Source: Pseudomonas sp. PA27(2017) (lineage in GTDB: Bacteria > Pseudomonadota > Gammaproteobacteria > Pseudomonadales > Pseudomonadaceae). From it: 64,000 bases of DNA. The stretch is from contig NZ_MSXW01000061.1 in the NCBI RefSeq assembly GCF_001945445.1, positions 441,346 to 505,345 of the forward strand, read 5' to 3'. This document shows positions 38,317 to 47,643 of this stretch, piece after piece. The first letter of the stretch is position 1. Each line of letters starts with the position of its first letter. The notes under the pieces were generated by a model. That model ran no database searches, was not told the DNA's origin, and saw only the letters and a program-made list of their open reading frames with translations. The position numbers and the translations under genes are program-made.

Positions 38317-40646
38317 CCCTTCACCTCATGCTGTTGCGTGCCGGCCCACGGCGAGAGCAGGAAGCAGAACATCAGGCCCAGGCTGATGGCCAGGCCGAAG
38401 TTGGCGATGGCGGGCGTCTGGCTGATCAGCAGCAGGCCGAACGACAGCCAGCTGGAGACCGCCGATAGCAGCGTGCCGAGTAGGCTGACCGCCGGCCCGC
38501 CGATGTTCTCGCGCATCAGGATGGCGTAATCGACGCCGATGGCGGTGATCAGCAGCAAACCGAACAGGCTGAACAGCGTCAGCGGCTGTCCCAGCCAACC
38601 CAGGCAGGCCAAAGCCGCCAGCGCAGCCAGCAGCGGCAGGCAGACCACCCGCAAGGCGCCGCCGAGGCCGAACGGAATGCACAACAGCAGCACGATGGCC
38701 AGGCAGGAGATCAGCTTGAGTTCGGCGGCGCTGACCTGGGTGGCGGCGAACAGGCCGTTCAGCTCGCCCAGACGGTCGACCAGTTGCACACCGTCCAGGC
38801 CATCGGCGGCGCCTTGCAGCACGGCGCTGTCGGTCTGCCCCTGCAGGCTGACGATGGCGGCCACACCCTGTTCGTCACGGCCCAGCCACAGCGCCCGCCA
38901 GGGCTCGGCCAGCGGGCTCGCCAGGGCCTGCTCCAGGCTTGCCTGAGGTTGTGCCAGTAATTGCTGCAGCTCGGCCTGTAAGGTTTCGGCGGGAATGCCC
39001 AGCGCCAGGAGCGGCTGCCAGTGGGCGGGCAGCGCACGCAGCGCTTCGCGGGATGCCTGCAATTGGTCGGCGGGGGCGAGCAGTTGATTAAGAGACAGGT
39101 AGCTGCGCAGTTGGCCGCTGCTGGCGAGCGCGTCGAGCCGCGCGCCGAGCGTCTGCTGGCGCTGCAGCAACTGTGCTTCGTCGTTGGCGCGCACCAGGAA
39201 GAACTGGCTGGTGGGCTGCTGCCCGGTGAGTTCGACGATGCGTTGCGACTGGGCGAACAGCGCGGGGTCCTTGCCCAGCCACTGACGCAGGTCGTTCTGG
39301 CTGTGCAACTGCCAGATGCCGGCGGCGCAGAACGCCAGGAACAGCGCCAGCAGCCAGTAGGTGCCGCTGCCCTGGCGCAGGCGACCGTGCCAGCTGATCG
39401 CCTGGGTCGCGACGGCCAGCAGGCGTGGCGCCGGGCGCAGGCGCATGCCGTTCAGCCAGGCAGGCAACAGGCACACGGAGCACAGGTAGGCGCCGATCAG
39501 TCCGGCTGCGGAGAACGCGGCGATCTGGGTGAGCGCCGGAAACGGCGTGAAAGCCAGCGCCAGGTAGCCGATCAGGTTGGTGCCCAGGCTCAGGCTCAGG
39601 CCCGGCAGGGTGCTGCGTAGCGCGCTCCAGCTGCGCCATTCGGCGTGGCCCCAGCTCTTGCTCAGGTAGTGCAGCGGGTAGTCGGCGGCCACCCCGATCA
39701 GGCTGGCGCCGAGCACCAGGGTCAGGGCGTTGATCTGCCCGAAGATCAGCACGCAGGCGGCGCAACCGGCCACCAGCGCCACGCCGATGGGCAGCAGGCT
39801 GAGCAGCACCCGCGGGCGGCGGAAGCCGATCAGCAACAGCAACAGGGTGCCGAGGCTGGCCGCGCCGCCGATCAGGGTCATCTCGCTCATGGCCTTGTTC
39901 TGGCCGGCGGCGGCATACAGCGCGCCGCCAGTGGCGAGCAGCTGGCCGCCATCGGCCTCGACGGTCTGGCGGGCCGCGTCGATGCCCTGGGCGATGACCA
40001 GTGGCGCCTGCATGTCGAAGGCGTCGCCACGGCTGCGCAGGTGCAGCACGGCCCAGCTCATGCCGGGCTCGTTGACCAGCAAGGTGCCGCTGGCCAGGTC
40101 CGGCTGCACCCGGCCGCCGAAATTGAGTGCCTGCTGGGCGCGGGCGCCCAGGCCGAGCCAGTCCTGCTCCGGCGGCAGCAGGCTGAACGAGGCGAAGGGG
40201 TCGAACAGCGCTGCGGCGCGTTGCTCGATGAAGGCGTCCGGTCGCTCGATCAGCAACTGGCGGTCGACGGCAGGCAGCAGGTTCAGGCGGCTTTCGCGCA
40301 GGTGCTGGCGCAGGGCATCGAGGTCGCTGTCGAGCTGCCAGCGCACTTGCTCGAAATGGCCGCTGGCCTGCCATTGGCGACCCAGTTCGGCCGCCAGGGC
40401 AACCGCGCGCTCGCGCTGCGGGTGGCCGACCAGCACCAGCAGGTCGTGCTGAATCGGCTCCTGCATGCGTGCCTCGGCCTGTTGCAGGCGTGCGTCGCCG
40501 GCGCCGCTGGGCAGCAGGGCGAGCATGCTGGCCGCTACCGGCGGGCCGTTGCGCCATTGCCAGGCGGTCAGCGCCAATAGCGCCACCAGCAGCACGGCGA
40601 ACAGCCGCGGCAGGCTGCGTTCGATCAGGGTGTGCTCAGCGCGCAA
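38313..40646 (-). CDS. MMPL/RND-family exporter (ApeM-type)
   Basis: The 777-residue protein has two repeats of a helix, a large periplasmic loop and five helices, as in MMPL transporters of about this length. Asp/Tyr-containing segments GVAADYPLHYLSKSWGH and GVDYAILMRENIG mark the usual proton-relay helix in each half. ApeM-type exporters take the finished pigment or its lipid conjugate out of the inner membrane. It overlaps the LolA-like gene by 11 bases. Confidence 0.85.
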   Translation of the reverse strand: MRAEHTLIERSLPRLFAVLLVALLALTAWQWRNGPPVAASMLALLPSGAGDARLQQAEARMQEPIQHDLLVLVGHPQRERAVALAAELGRQWQASGHFEQVRWQLDSDLDALRQHLRESRLNLLPAVDRQLLIERPDAFIEQRAAALFDPFASFSLLPPEQDWLGLGARAQQALNFGGRVQPDLASGTLLVNEPGMSWAVLHLRSRGDAFDMQAPLVIAQGIDAARQTVEADGGQLLATGGALYAAAGQNKAMSEMTLIGGAASLGTLLLLLIGFRRPRVLLSLLPIGVALVAGCAACVLIFGQINALTLVLGASLIGVAADYPLHYLSKSWGHAEWRSWSALRSTLPGLSLSLGTNLIGYLALAFTPFPALTQIAAFSAAGLIGAYLCSVCLLPAWLNGMRLRPAPRLLAVATQAISWHGRLRQGSGTYWLLALFLAFCAAGIWQLHSQNDLRQWLGKDPALFAQSQRIVELTGQQPTSQFFLVRANDEAQLLQRQQTLGARLDALASSGQLRSYLSLNQLLAPADQLQASREALRALPAHWQPLLALGIPAETLQAELQQLLAQPQASLEQALASPLAEPWRALWLGRDEQGVAAIVSLQGQTDSAVLQGAADGLDGVQLVDRLGELNGLFAATQVSAAELKLISCLAIVLLLCIPFGLGGALRVVCLPLLAALAALACLGWLGQPLTLFSLFGLLLITAIGVDYAILMRENIGGPAVSLLGTLLSAVSSWLSFGLLLISQTPAIANFGLAISLGLMFCFLLSPWAGTQQHEVKG

Positions 40647-41244
40647 AATCGCTGCGCTCCTGTTCGCTCAGGGCGTCGCCGGCAATGCTGGCGGGCATGC
40701 GCAGCAAGGTGCGGTCACCCTGGGTTTCGTGCAGTTCGATGCGCTCGACCAGTTCGCCACCGCCGATGTCGATACGGCTGAACACCTGCTTGAGCAGCAG
40801 CGAGGTCGGCGTCAGGGTCAGGGTCCAGGCCTTGGCGTCGCCACTGAGCTGCAGCTCGAAATTGCGCGCCAGGCCGCTGTGGTTGCCCTTGAGCACGTCG
40901 AGAAACAGCTTGCTCTGCTGGGCCGCCACGTCACGCCCGGGTTGCATCTGCCAACCGTCGGCGGTGCGCTTGGCGATGCCGTTGGCGTCGATGCGGTAAT
41001 CCTGCTTGAGCGGTTTTTCCAGCTTCCACAACAGGCCGGCGTCGGCGGCCAGCACGAAGGTGCCGCTGCTGGTCAGCGGTTGCGGCAGGGCGCGCAGGTG
41101 CTTTTCCTGCACGAACGGGCCGCGCACCACGGGGTGTTGCGACAGTTGCTGGCTCAGTTGATCCAGGGTCAGTGGTTCGGCCTGGCTGTTCAACGCGGTG
41201 AGCAGCAGGCCGAATAGTAGGTAGAAACGCGCCAGGGCTTTCAT
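40636..41244 (-). CDS. LolA-like outer-membrane lipoprotein carrier (ApeL-type)
   Basis: The 202-residue periplasmic protein has a signal peptide (FYLLFGLLLTALNSQAEP) and a half-barrel fold suggested by LSQHPVVRGPFVQEKHLRAL, the typical LolA pattern. A LolA-like protein is standard in aryl polyene loci, and a role in carrying the pigment across the periplasm is inferred. ATG 41244 is the start; it overlaps the thioesterase stop by four bases. Confidence 0.83.
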   Translation of the reverse strand: MKALARFYLLFGLLLTALNSQAEPLTLDQLSQQLSQHPVVRGPFVQEKHLRALPQPLTSSGTFVLAADAGLLWKLEKPLKQDYRIDANGIAKRTADGWQMQPGRDVAAQQSKLFLDVLKGNHSGLARNFELQLSGDAKAWTLTLTPTSLLLKQVFSRIDIGGGELVERIELHETQGDRTLLRMPASIAGDALSEQERSDFAR

Positions 41245-41666
41245 CCAATCACCCGCTGCACGGCATCGATGAAGACCTTGGGCGAGGCCAGCTGCATTTC
41301 GCGGCTGGCGATCTCCACCGCGACCTGCACGCTGCTGCCGCGGGTCATGCGTTCGCCGGTGGCGGTGTCGCTGATCAGGTAGTGGATCTTCAGGCGGTTC
41401 TCCCATTCCACCAGATCGGCGCACACGCTGATGCGCTGGCCGAAGGTGGCACCGCGGATGTAACGCAATTGCAGGTCGATCACTGGCCAGGCGTAGCCGC
41501 TGTCGCGCATCTGCGGGTAGCCGTGGTCGAGCTTGTCGAGCAGGGCGCAGCGGGCCTGCTCGAAGTATTTGACGTAGTGGCCGTGCCAGACGATTTCCAT
41601 CATGTCCACGTCGAAGAACGGCACGAGGATTTCCACCTCGGCCTGCAGAACGCCTTTAGCGCGCAT
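41241..41666 (-). CDS. 4-hydroxybenzoyl-CoA thioesterase-like (hotdog) protein
   Basis: The 141-residue protein has the 4HBT pattern FFDVDMMEIVWHGHYVKYFE followed by QLRYIRGATFGQRISV. It would release the finished polyene chain from the ACP or edit misloaded thioesters. Between it and the ammonia lyase gene lie 53 bases that include a REP-like half (TGTGGGAGCGGCACGAAGCG at 41698-41717). Confidence 0.82.
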   Translation of the reverse strand: MRAKGVLQAEVEILVPFFDVDMMEIVWHGHYVKYFEQARCALLDKLDHGYPQMRDSGYAWPVIDLQLRYIRGATFGQRISVCADLVEWENRLKIHYLISDTATGERMTRGSSVQVAVEIASREMQLASPKVFIDAVQRVIG

Positions 41667-41719
41667 GGAGAGCGTCCTCGAGAGCGATGGCTATCTCTGT
41701 GGGAGCGGCACGAAGCGAA

Positions 41720-43261
41720 TTACGCATACAGGCTCCAGTGCTGTGCACGGATACGTTGCAGGCACAGGCGCAGTTCGCCTTCCAGGGCGCGATCCTCGAT
41801 CAGCGGCGCGAAGTCCTCGCTCAGCTGCCCGTGCATATCGGCCAGGGCCGCGGGCAGTACGGTGGCTTCGGCGCGCTGGCGCAGCCAGACGCCCTGGTTG
41901 GCGGCGATCAGTGTGGCGGCCGCGACCTGCTCGGCCAGCTCCAGGCTGCGCAGGGCGTCGCGAGCGGCGATGGTGCCCATGCTCACCTTGTCCTGGTTGT
42001 GGCATTCGGTGGAGCGCGAGAACACGCTGGCCGGCAGTGTGTTCTTCAGGGCTTCGGCAGTCCAGGCGCTGGCGCCGATCTGCACGGCCTTGAAGCCGTG
42101 GTTGATCATCGCGGTTTCCACGGGGGCGCCGGACAGGTTGCTCGGCAGGCCGTGGTTGTAGCGGGTGTCGACCAGCAGGGCGAGTTGGCGGTCGAGCAGG
42201 TCGGCGAGGTTGCCGATGAGGTTCTTCAGGCTGTCCATGGCGAAGGCGATATGCCCGCCGTAGAAGTGCCCGCCGTGCAGGACGCGTTCCTCATCGGGGT
42301 CGATGAGCGGGTTGTCGTTGGCGCTGTTCAGTTCGTTCTCGATGAACTGGCGCAGCAGCCCCAGGCTGTCGGCCAGCACGCCGAGCACGTGGGGCGCGCA
42401 GCGGATCGAGTAGCGATCCTGCAGGCGATGCAGCGGCGCGGTCGGAGCGTCGATGGCCAGGTCCTGACGGATCCACGCGGCGACTTGGTTCTGGCCCGGG
42501 TGCGGCTTGGCGGCGAACAGGCGCTCGTCGAAGTGCTCCGGGTTGCCCTGCAGGGCGATCACGTTCAGCGCGGTGATGCGCGTGGCCAGCTTGAGCAGGT
42601 AATCGGCACGGGAATAGGCCTGGCAGGCCAGGGCGGTCATCACCGCGGTGCCGTTCATCAGCGCCAGGGCTTCCTTGGGGCGCAGCACCAGCGGCGTCCA
42701 GCCCAGTTCGGCGTGTACGTCAGCGGCGCTGCGGCGCTCGCCGCGATACATGACTTCACGCTCGCCACACAGGGTCGCGGCGATGTAGGACAGCGGCGTC
42801 AGGTCGCCGCTGGCGCCCACCGAACCTTCTTCCGGGATCAGCGGCAGCACATCGAATTCGATGAATGCCTGCAGGCGCTCGAGCAGTTCCAGGCGCACGC
42901 CGGACATGCCCTGGCACAGCGACTGCAAACGCGCGGCCAGTACCGCGCGGGTGGCCGGCGCGTCGAGCAGCTTGCCCAGGCCGCAGCCATGGAAAGTGTA
43001 CAGATGGCGCGGCAAGGCCTCGACCTGATGCAGCGGCACGGCCACCACGCAGGAGTCGCCGTAGCCGGTGGTGATGCCGTAGATCATGCCTTCACGGTCT
43101 AGCAGGCTGTCGACGAAACGCGCACCGCGGGCGATGCGGTCGCGCCATGCGGGGCTCTCGTCCAGCGCGCCGCGCGCGGTGCGCTGGGCCAGGCTGACGA
43201 TCTGTTCGAGACGCAGTGGCTGCGCGCCGAAGGTCACGGTTTCAGGCTGCTGTGTTGTCAT
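41720..43261 (-). CDS. Aromatic amino acid ammonia lyase (HAL/PAL/TAL family)
   Basis: The 513-residue lyase has the MIO-forming Ala150-Ser151-Gly152 (GSVGASGDLTPLSY), the catalytic Tyr in MIYGITTGYGDS, and LPSNLSGAPVETAMINHG. It would turn tyrosine or phenylalanine into 4-coumarate or cinnamate as polyene starter. The residues at the usual selectivity position read Phe90-His91 (YTFHGCGLG), unlike the His-Leu of known TALs, the Phe-Leu of PALs and the Ser-His of HALs, so the substrate cannot be fixed from the sequence. E. coli aryl polyene loci lack such an enzyme, while flexirubin loci have one. Confidence 0.88.
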   Translation of the reverse strand: MTTQQPETVTFGAQPLRLEQIVSLAQRTARGALDESPAWRDRIARGARFVDSLLDREGMIYGITTGYGDSCVVAVPLHQVEALPRHLYTFHGCGLGKLLDAPATRAVLAARLQSLCQGMSGVRLELLERLQAFIEFDVLPLIPEEGSVGASGDLTPLSYIAATLCGEREVMYRGERRSAADVHAELGWTPLVLRPKEALALMNGTAVMTALACQAYSRADYLLKLATRITALNVIALQGNPEHFDERLFAAKPHPGQNQVAAWIRQDLAIDAPTAPLHRLQDRYSIRCAPHVLGVLADSLGLLRQFIENELNSANDNPLIDPDEERVLHGGHFYGGHIAFAMDSLKNLIGNLADLLDRQLALLVDTRYNHGLPSNLSGAPVETAMINHGFKAVQIGASAWTAEALKNTLPASVFSRSTECHNQDKVSMGTIAARDALRSLELAEQVAAATLIAANQGVWLRQRAEATVLPAALADMHGQLSEDFAPLIEDRALEGELRLCLQRIRAQHWSLYA

Positions 43262-44177
43262 GGTCGTTCCAGAACGGATAGAAGTTGAACCACTGCTGCG
43301 GGGCTTGCAGGCAGCGTCCGGCTAGGTGATCGGCATAGCGTTGCGCCCAACCCTGGATCACCGCTTCGCGCTCGCTGCGTTTCCAGCGCACGGCATCGGT
43401 GAAGGGTTGCAGCATGACCTGATAGCGGCCGTCGATCTTCAGGCAGTCGATCAGGTTGACCGGGCATTGCAGCAGCCCGGCCAGTAACCAGGGGCCTTGG
43501 GGCAGGGGCGCCGAGTGGCCGAGAAAATTCACGTCGACGGTGCGTTCACCGTGGAGCGGCACGCGGTCGCCGGCGATCGCCAGCCACTCACCGCGCTCCA
43601 GATATTCGGCCAGGCGCATCATCACTGCCGGGTCCAGCTCGCTGACCTGAATCAGCCGCAGGTTGTTGGCGCCACTTTCCTTGAGCAGGCGATTGAACTG
43701 CTCGGCATGACGGGTATGCACCAGCACGTTCATGCGCACCTGGGCGCTCAACTCGGCCAGGGCGCGGCACACTTCGAGATTGCCGAGGTGGGCGCCGACC
43801 AGCAGTTGCCCGCGGGTGCCGCTCATCTGCCCGTGCAGGCCGTGTGGGTCGATTAGGTCGACGTCGCTCAGGTGCAGGCGGCCGCTCCACACGTCGAGCT
43901 TGTCGAGCAGGCTGTCGGCAAAGGCCATGAACTGGGCGAACACCGAGCGGCGGGTCGGGCGCAGCCCAGGCCGCCCGCTCCAGCTCGCCAGGTTCTGCTG
44001 GTACTGGCCGATGGCACGCCGCGCCTTGGCGCCGAACAGAAAGAAGTAGGCGACGATCAGGTACAGCAACGGGCTCAGCGCCCGGCGGCCCAGGTAACGG
44101 GATGCCAGGGCGGTGAATTTCATCGCCGCGAAGCTGCCACGCTCGCGCTGGCCGGCCCAGTGCCTGCTCTGATCCAT
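43242..44177 (-). CDS. LpxL/HtrB-type lysophospholipid acyltransferase
   Basis: The 311-residue protein has an N-terminal membrane segment (LLYLIVAYFFLF) and the conserved acyltransferase sequence VGAHLGNLEVCRAL (His replaced in the usual HxxxxD by GAHLGNLE, typical for this lipid A acyltransferase group), and IAGDRVPLHGE. Such enzymes occur in most aryl polyene loci and are thought to attach the chain to a lipid or sugar carrier. Start ATG 44177 shares one base with the stop of the glycosyltransferase gene (TGATG). It overlaps the ammonia lyase gene by 20 bases. Confidence 0.82.
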   Translation of the reverse strand: MDQSRHWAGQRERGSFAAMKFTALASRYLGRRALSPLLYLIVAYFFLFGAKARRAIGQYQQNLASWSGRPGLRPTRRSVFAQFMAFADSLLDKLDVWSGRLHLSDVDLIDPHGLHGQMSGTRGQLLVGAHLGNLEVCRALAELSAQVRMNVLVHTRHAEQFNRLLKESGANNLRLIQVSELDPAVMMRLAEYLERGEWLAIAGDRVPLHGERTVDVNFLGHSAPLPQGPWLLAGLLQCPVNLIDCLKIDGRYQVMLQPFTDAVRWKRSEREAVIQGWAQRYADHLAGRCLQAPQQWFNFYPFWNDHDNTAA

Positions 44178-44920
44178 CAGCGCCACCGCCGGTAGAGCAG
44201 CACGGGCGCACGGCAGAGCATGCCGAAGAACAGTCTGGCGTGCATTTTCGAGATCAGCACGTTGTCCTGCCAGAGCCGGAAGTGCGAGACGCCGTCCTCA
44301 GGGTAGTGCACCCGGGTCGGCAGCCAACGCATCGGTTGCCCGCGCCATGACAGGCGCACGAGGATCTCCGAGTCGAAATCCATGCGCTTGCCCAGTTTCG
44401 CCGAGTCGATCAGCGCCACGCTGGCGGCCAGTGGGTAGACCCGAAAGCCGCACATGGAGTCGCGAATCTCCAGCGACAGGCTGTTGATCCACACCCACAC
44501 GTGGGTCAGGTAGCGGGCGTACAAGCGGCCTTTGGGGACGCTGGCGTCGTACTGCGGGTAGCCGCAGACGATGGCGTCGGGGTGGGCGCGGGATTCGTCG
44601 AGAAAGGCGTGTACCGACTGCAGATCGTGCTGGCCGTCGGCGTCCACCTGCAGGGCATGGGTGAAACCCAGGCGCTGGGCTTCACGCAGGCCGGCCATCA
44701 CCGCGCCGCCCTTGCCCTGGTTCTCCGCCAGGCGCAGCAGGTGGGTGTCGGTCTCGCCGGCCAGGCGGTCGATCACCGCGGCGCAACTCGGGCCGGAGGC
44801 GTCGTCGACCAGCAGGCATGGCAAGCCGGCGGCCAGTAAGCTGGCGACCACGCCGGGCAGCGGCCCTTCGTGGTTGTACACCGGGATCAGCGCACAGGGG
44901 CGGTGTTGCGCGGTAGTCAT
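44177..44920 (-). CDS. Family 2 glycosyltransferase
   Basis: The 247-residue protein has the GT-A fold elements IPVYNHEGPLPGVVASLLAA near the start, LQVDADGQHDLQSV (the DxD-like motif) and RDSMCGFRVYP, as in dolichol-phosphate-mannose synthase-like GT2 enzymes. In aryl polyene loci a GT2 stands next to an LpxL-type acyltransferase, as here. Start ATG 44920 overlaps the ligase stop by four bases; the open frame to 45223 is not used. Confidence 0.85.
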   Translation of the reverse strand: MTTAQHRPCALIPVYNHEGPLPGVVASLLAAGLPCLLVDDASGPSCAAVIDRLAGETDTHLLRLAENQGKGGAVMAGLREAQRLGFTHALQVDADGQHDLQSVHAFLDESRAHPDAIVCGYPQYDASVPKGRLYARYLTHVWVWINSLSLEIRDSMCGFRVYPLAASVALIDSAKLGKRMDFDSEILVRLSWRGQPMRWLPTRVHYPEDGVSHFRLWQDNVLISKMHARLFFGMLCRAPVLLYRRWR

Positions 44921-46575
44921 GGCGCCGCCTTGAGCAGGATGCGCCCGGACGAGCAGTTGGCTTCGCCGCTGCGGAAGGTGAAGTACAGTTTGTCGCGTTC
45001 GGCATCGAAGCGCAGGGTCAGTTGCAGGCGGTCGCCGGGGCGCACCAACTGCTGGAACTTGAGCACTTCCATGCCGCCGAACAGCGGCGGCAGTTCGGTA
45101 ATCAGCTCGCGAGCCAGTTGCTGGGCCCAGTCGATCTGCACCACACCGGGCAGCACGGGAGTGCCGGGAAAGTGCCCGCTGAAGTGGGCCAGATCCAGCG
45201 GCACGTCCAGCTCCAGATGCCACTCGCCGTTTTCTTCACGGGCGCTGGCCGGCTCTACGCGGGTCGGGCGGGCGGCTGCCAGCAGCTCATTGACCTGTGC
45301 CTGGCCGAGCTTGCCCTGGCTGCTGTACGGCAGATGCGCCATCAAGCGCCAGCGGCGTGGCAGGGCGATGGCTTCGCAGTGGCCGGCCAGGTGACGGCGC
45401 AGGCCTTCGGTGAGGTGGCGGCGGCCCTGGTTGCGCAGTACGTGCAAGCCTTCGGGTGACAGGGCCACCAGAGCGCCGAGAAAGGCGCGGCCCTGCTGCA
45501 GCACGCCCAGGCGCGCCTCGCTGACCCAGTTGTGCTGGGCCAGGGCCTGTTCGAGCAGGGGCAGGGAGATACGTTTTTCTTCGAGTTTGACGATACGGTC
45601 CAGACGCGCGCCGAGGGTGAAGCGCCCGTCAGCGTCGATCTGCACAGCGTCGGCCATCTGCTCCCAGTGCCCGAGCGGTAGATAGGGCGAACTCAGGCGC
45701 AGAGCGCCTTCTTCGTTGACGTCGAGCTGCACATCGGCGAACGGCTGCCAGTGCTCACCGCCCTGGCGCCAGGCGATGCCGCCAGTTTCCGAGCTGCCAT
45801 AGATTTCCGTCGGCCACTGGCCCAGGCGCTGCTGTACCGAGGCGGCGGCCTCGGCCGGCAGTGCGCCGCCGGAGGAAAACACCTGGCGCACGCGGCTCAG
45901 TGCCGGCCAGTCCAGGTTGTCGCCCATGCGCTTGAGCAGCGCCGGGCTGGTGATCCAGGCGAAGGCCGGGTAGGGCAGGCTGGCCAGTTGCAGGTCTTCA
46001 GGGAACGGCAGTGCTTTGGGCAGAAATACCCGTCCGGCGCACAGTGGCCAAAGCACGCGGAACAGCAGGCCGTAGATGTGCTGGGCAGCCACGCTGCCGA
46101 TGATCAGCGCATCGCCGAGGCGCTCGCCCCACAGCGCTTCCAGCGCCTGCACTTCGTTGGCCAGTTGGCCGAGGCTCTTGTCGATCAGCTTGGGTTCACC
46201 GCTGGAGCCGGAGGTGCACAGGGTCAGGCGACAGCGCTCGCGATCCAGCGCTCTGGCCTCGCGCGGCGTTGCGATCATCGAATCGTCGAGCTGCTCGACC
46301 CACAGGTCGACCTGGGCGCCCAGGCGCTGGCGGGTCTGCGGCTGCGCATCGGCGGGCAGCAGCACGTGGATGTCGGCTTGCCAGGCGGCGAACAGGGCGA
46401 TGGCCAGCTCGGAAGCATCCTGCAGGTGCAGGGCGACGCGCTGCACGCCGGCCGCCTGCCAGTGAGCGGCCAGGCTCAGGGCGCGCAGGCAGAGCTCGGC
46501 ATGGTCGAACTCGGGCGTCACCTGGCGGCTGGCATCGGGGGCCAGCAGCAGGTCTTCGAGGTTCAGCCAGCTCAT
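44917..46575 (-). CDS. AMP-ligase fused to a hotdog dehydratase domain (ApeH-ApeI type)
   Basis: The 552-residue protein joins two functions. The first 440 residues are an adenylate-forming ligase with the phosphate-binding loop TSGSSGEPK (121-129) that activates an aromatic acid for loading on an ACP. Residues 449-552 form a hotdog dehydratase with AHFSGHFPGTPVLPGVVQID, like the separate ApeI of E. coli. The start ATG 46575 overlaps the stop of the COG4648 gene (ATGA) and yields MSWLNLEDLLLAPDAS; the longer open frame to 46737 runs through the neighbour. Confidence 0.87.
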   Translation of the reverse strand: MSWLNLEDLLLAPDASRQVTPEFDHAELCLRALSLAAHWQAAGVQRVALHLQDASELAIALFAAWQADIHVLLPADAQPQTRQRLGAQVDLWVEQLDDSMIATPREARALDRERCRLTLCTSGSSGEPKLIDKSLGQLANEVQALEALWGERLGDALIIGSVAAQHIYGLLFRVLWPLCAGRVFLPKALPFPEDLQLASLPYPAFAWITSPALLKRMGDNLDWPALSRVRQVFSSGGALPAEAAASVQQRLGQWPTEIYGSSETGGIAWRQGGEHWQPFADVQLDVNEEGALRLSSPYLPLGHWEQMADAVQIDADGRFTLGARLDRIVKLEEKRISLPLLEQALAQHNWVSEARLGVLQQGRAFLGALVALSPEGLHVLRNQGRRHLTEGLRRHLAGHCEAIALPRRWRLMAHLPYSSQGKLGQAQVNELLAAARPTRVEPASAREENGEWHLELDVPLDLAHFSGHFPGTPVLPGVVQIDWAQQLARELITELPPLFGGMEVLKFQQLVRPGDRLQLTLRFDAERDKLYFTFRSGEANCSSGRILLKAAP

Positions 46576-47117
46576 GCGGTTCTCCTTACACGTTGACGTA
46601 CCAACCATTCGCCGGCGAATAGCAGGCCCATCAGGAGGTAGGAAATCAGCCCGGTGTACAGCGTCCACCAGGACAGCGGTGCCCACACGTTCAGCGCCAC
46701 CACCAGCAAGCCGTTGGTGAGCATGAACGCGGCCCACACTTCGGTGACGCGGCGGGTATAACGCACCGCCACCGGTGGCAGCTCGGGTTCGCGCAGGCGG
46801 GCCAGGCGCTCGGCCATCGGCATGCCGATCTTCAGGCTGCTGGCGAACAGCAGGCCGAGCAGCACGCTGACCAGCACCGGATACCAGCGCAGCAGTGCCG
46901 GCTCATCGGCCAGTACCAGCAACAGGCAGAACACCAGCACCGCACCGGTCATGCGCCGGCTGTTGCGGTCACCCGAGTTGCTGAGCAACCGCGCCAGCCA
47001 CAGGCCGCCGAGCAGGGCGGCGAATAGCGTTGGCGACAGGTGGCCGGCGCCGAAATACACGGCGAACGGGTAGGCCACGCTGACCAGCGCGACCAGCAGG
47101 CCGAGCAGACGGCTCAT
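46572..47117 (-). CDS. COG4648 membrane protein (ApeG-type)
   Basis: The 181-residue integral membrane protein has about six hydrophobic segments and begins MSRLLGLLVALVSVAYPFAV. COG4648 proteins are known mostly from aryl polyene loci and have no assigned biochemical role. It overlaps the ACP gene by four bases upstream and the ligase gene by four downstream. Confidence 0.8.
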   Translation of the reverse strand: MSRLLGLLVALVSVAYPFAVYFGAGHLSPTLFAALLGGLWLARLLSNSGDRNSRRMTGAVLVFCLLLVLADEPALLRWYPVLVSVLLGLLFASSLKIGMPMAERLARLREPELPPVAVRYTRRVTEVWAAFMLTNGLLVVALNVWAPLSWWTLYTGLISYLLMGLLFAGEWLVRQRVRRTA

Positions 47118-47377
47118 AGCGGTTGCGCGTTGACCATCTGATACACCGCCTCGACCACGTCGCCGACGGTGCGCACCGATTTGAACGCTTCGGCGGCAAT
47201 CTTCTTGCCGGTCTGGCGCTTGATGTGATCGATCAGGTCGACGGCGTCGATGCTGTCGATTTCCAGGTCTTCGTACAGGTTGGCGTCCAGGCTGATGCGC
47301 TCGGGGCTCAGTTCGAACAGCTCCACCAGGGCGTCGCGCAAGGTGTCGAAGATTTCCTCACGGGTTTGCATGCTCAT
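47114..47377 (-). CDS. Acyl carrier protein (ApeF-type)
   Basis: The 87-residue ACP has the phosphopantetheine motif DLEIDSIDAVDLIDHI. A clear ribosome site (TGAGGACG) precedes ATG 47377. With the neighbouring ACP it forms the tandem ApeE/ApeF pair typical of aryl polyene synthesis, where one carries the starter and growing chain. Confidence 0.92.
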   Translation of the reverse strand: MSMQTREEIFDTLRDALVELFELSPERISLDANLYEDLEIDSIDAVDLIDHIKRQTGKKIAAEAFKSVRTVGDVVEAVYQMVNAQPL

Positions 47378-47382
47378 CGTCC

Positions 47383-47643
47383 TCAGGCTGCCTGGCGGCT
47401 GGCAACGAAGGCTGCCAGGCTGGCCACGTTGGCGAAATGGGTGCGGGTGTCCTTGGCTTCGGCGTCGATCTTGATGCCGAAACGCTTCTGGATGGCCAGG
47501 CCGAGCTCCAGGGCATCGACCGAGTCCAGGCCCAGGCCTTCACCGAACAGGGTCATGTCGTCGTCGATGTCCTGCGCGGTGACGTCCTCGAGGCCGAGGG
47601 AGTCGATGATCAGGTTTTTGATCTCAAGCTGTAGAGCGCTCAT
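47383..47643 (-). CDS. Acyl carrier protein (ApeE-type)
   Basis: The 86-residue ACP carries GEGLGLDSVDALELGLAI with the attachment serine and begins MSALQLEIKNLIIDSLGLED. It is followed after five bases by the second ACP and overlaps the acyltransferase gene upstream by 20 bases. Confidence 0.92.
   Translation of the reverse strand: MSALQLEIKNLIIDSLGLEDVTAQDIDDDMTLFGEGLGLDSVDALELGLAIQKRFGIKIDAEAKDTRTHFANVASLAAFVASRQAA

Noticed and set aside
41698..41717. Single REP-like half between the thioesterase and ammonia lyase genes
   Set aside because: Only one arm (TGTGGGAGCGGCACGAAGCG) is present and no partner is seen, so it is not listed as an element.
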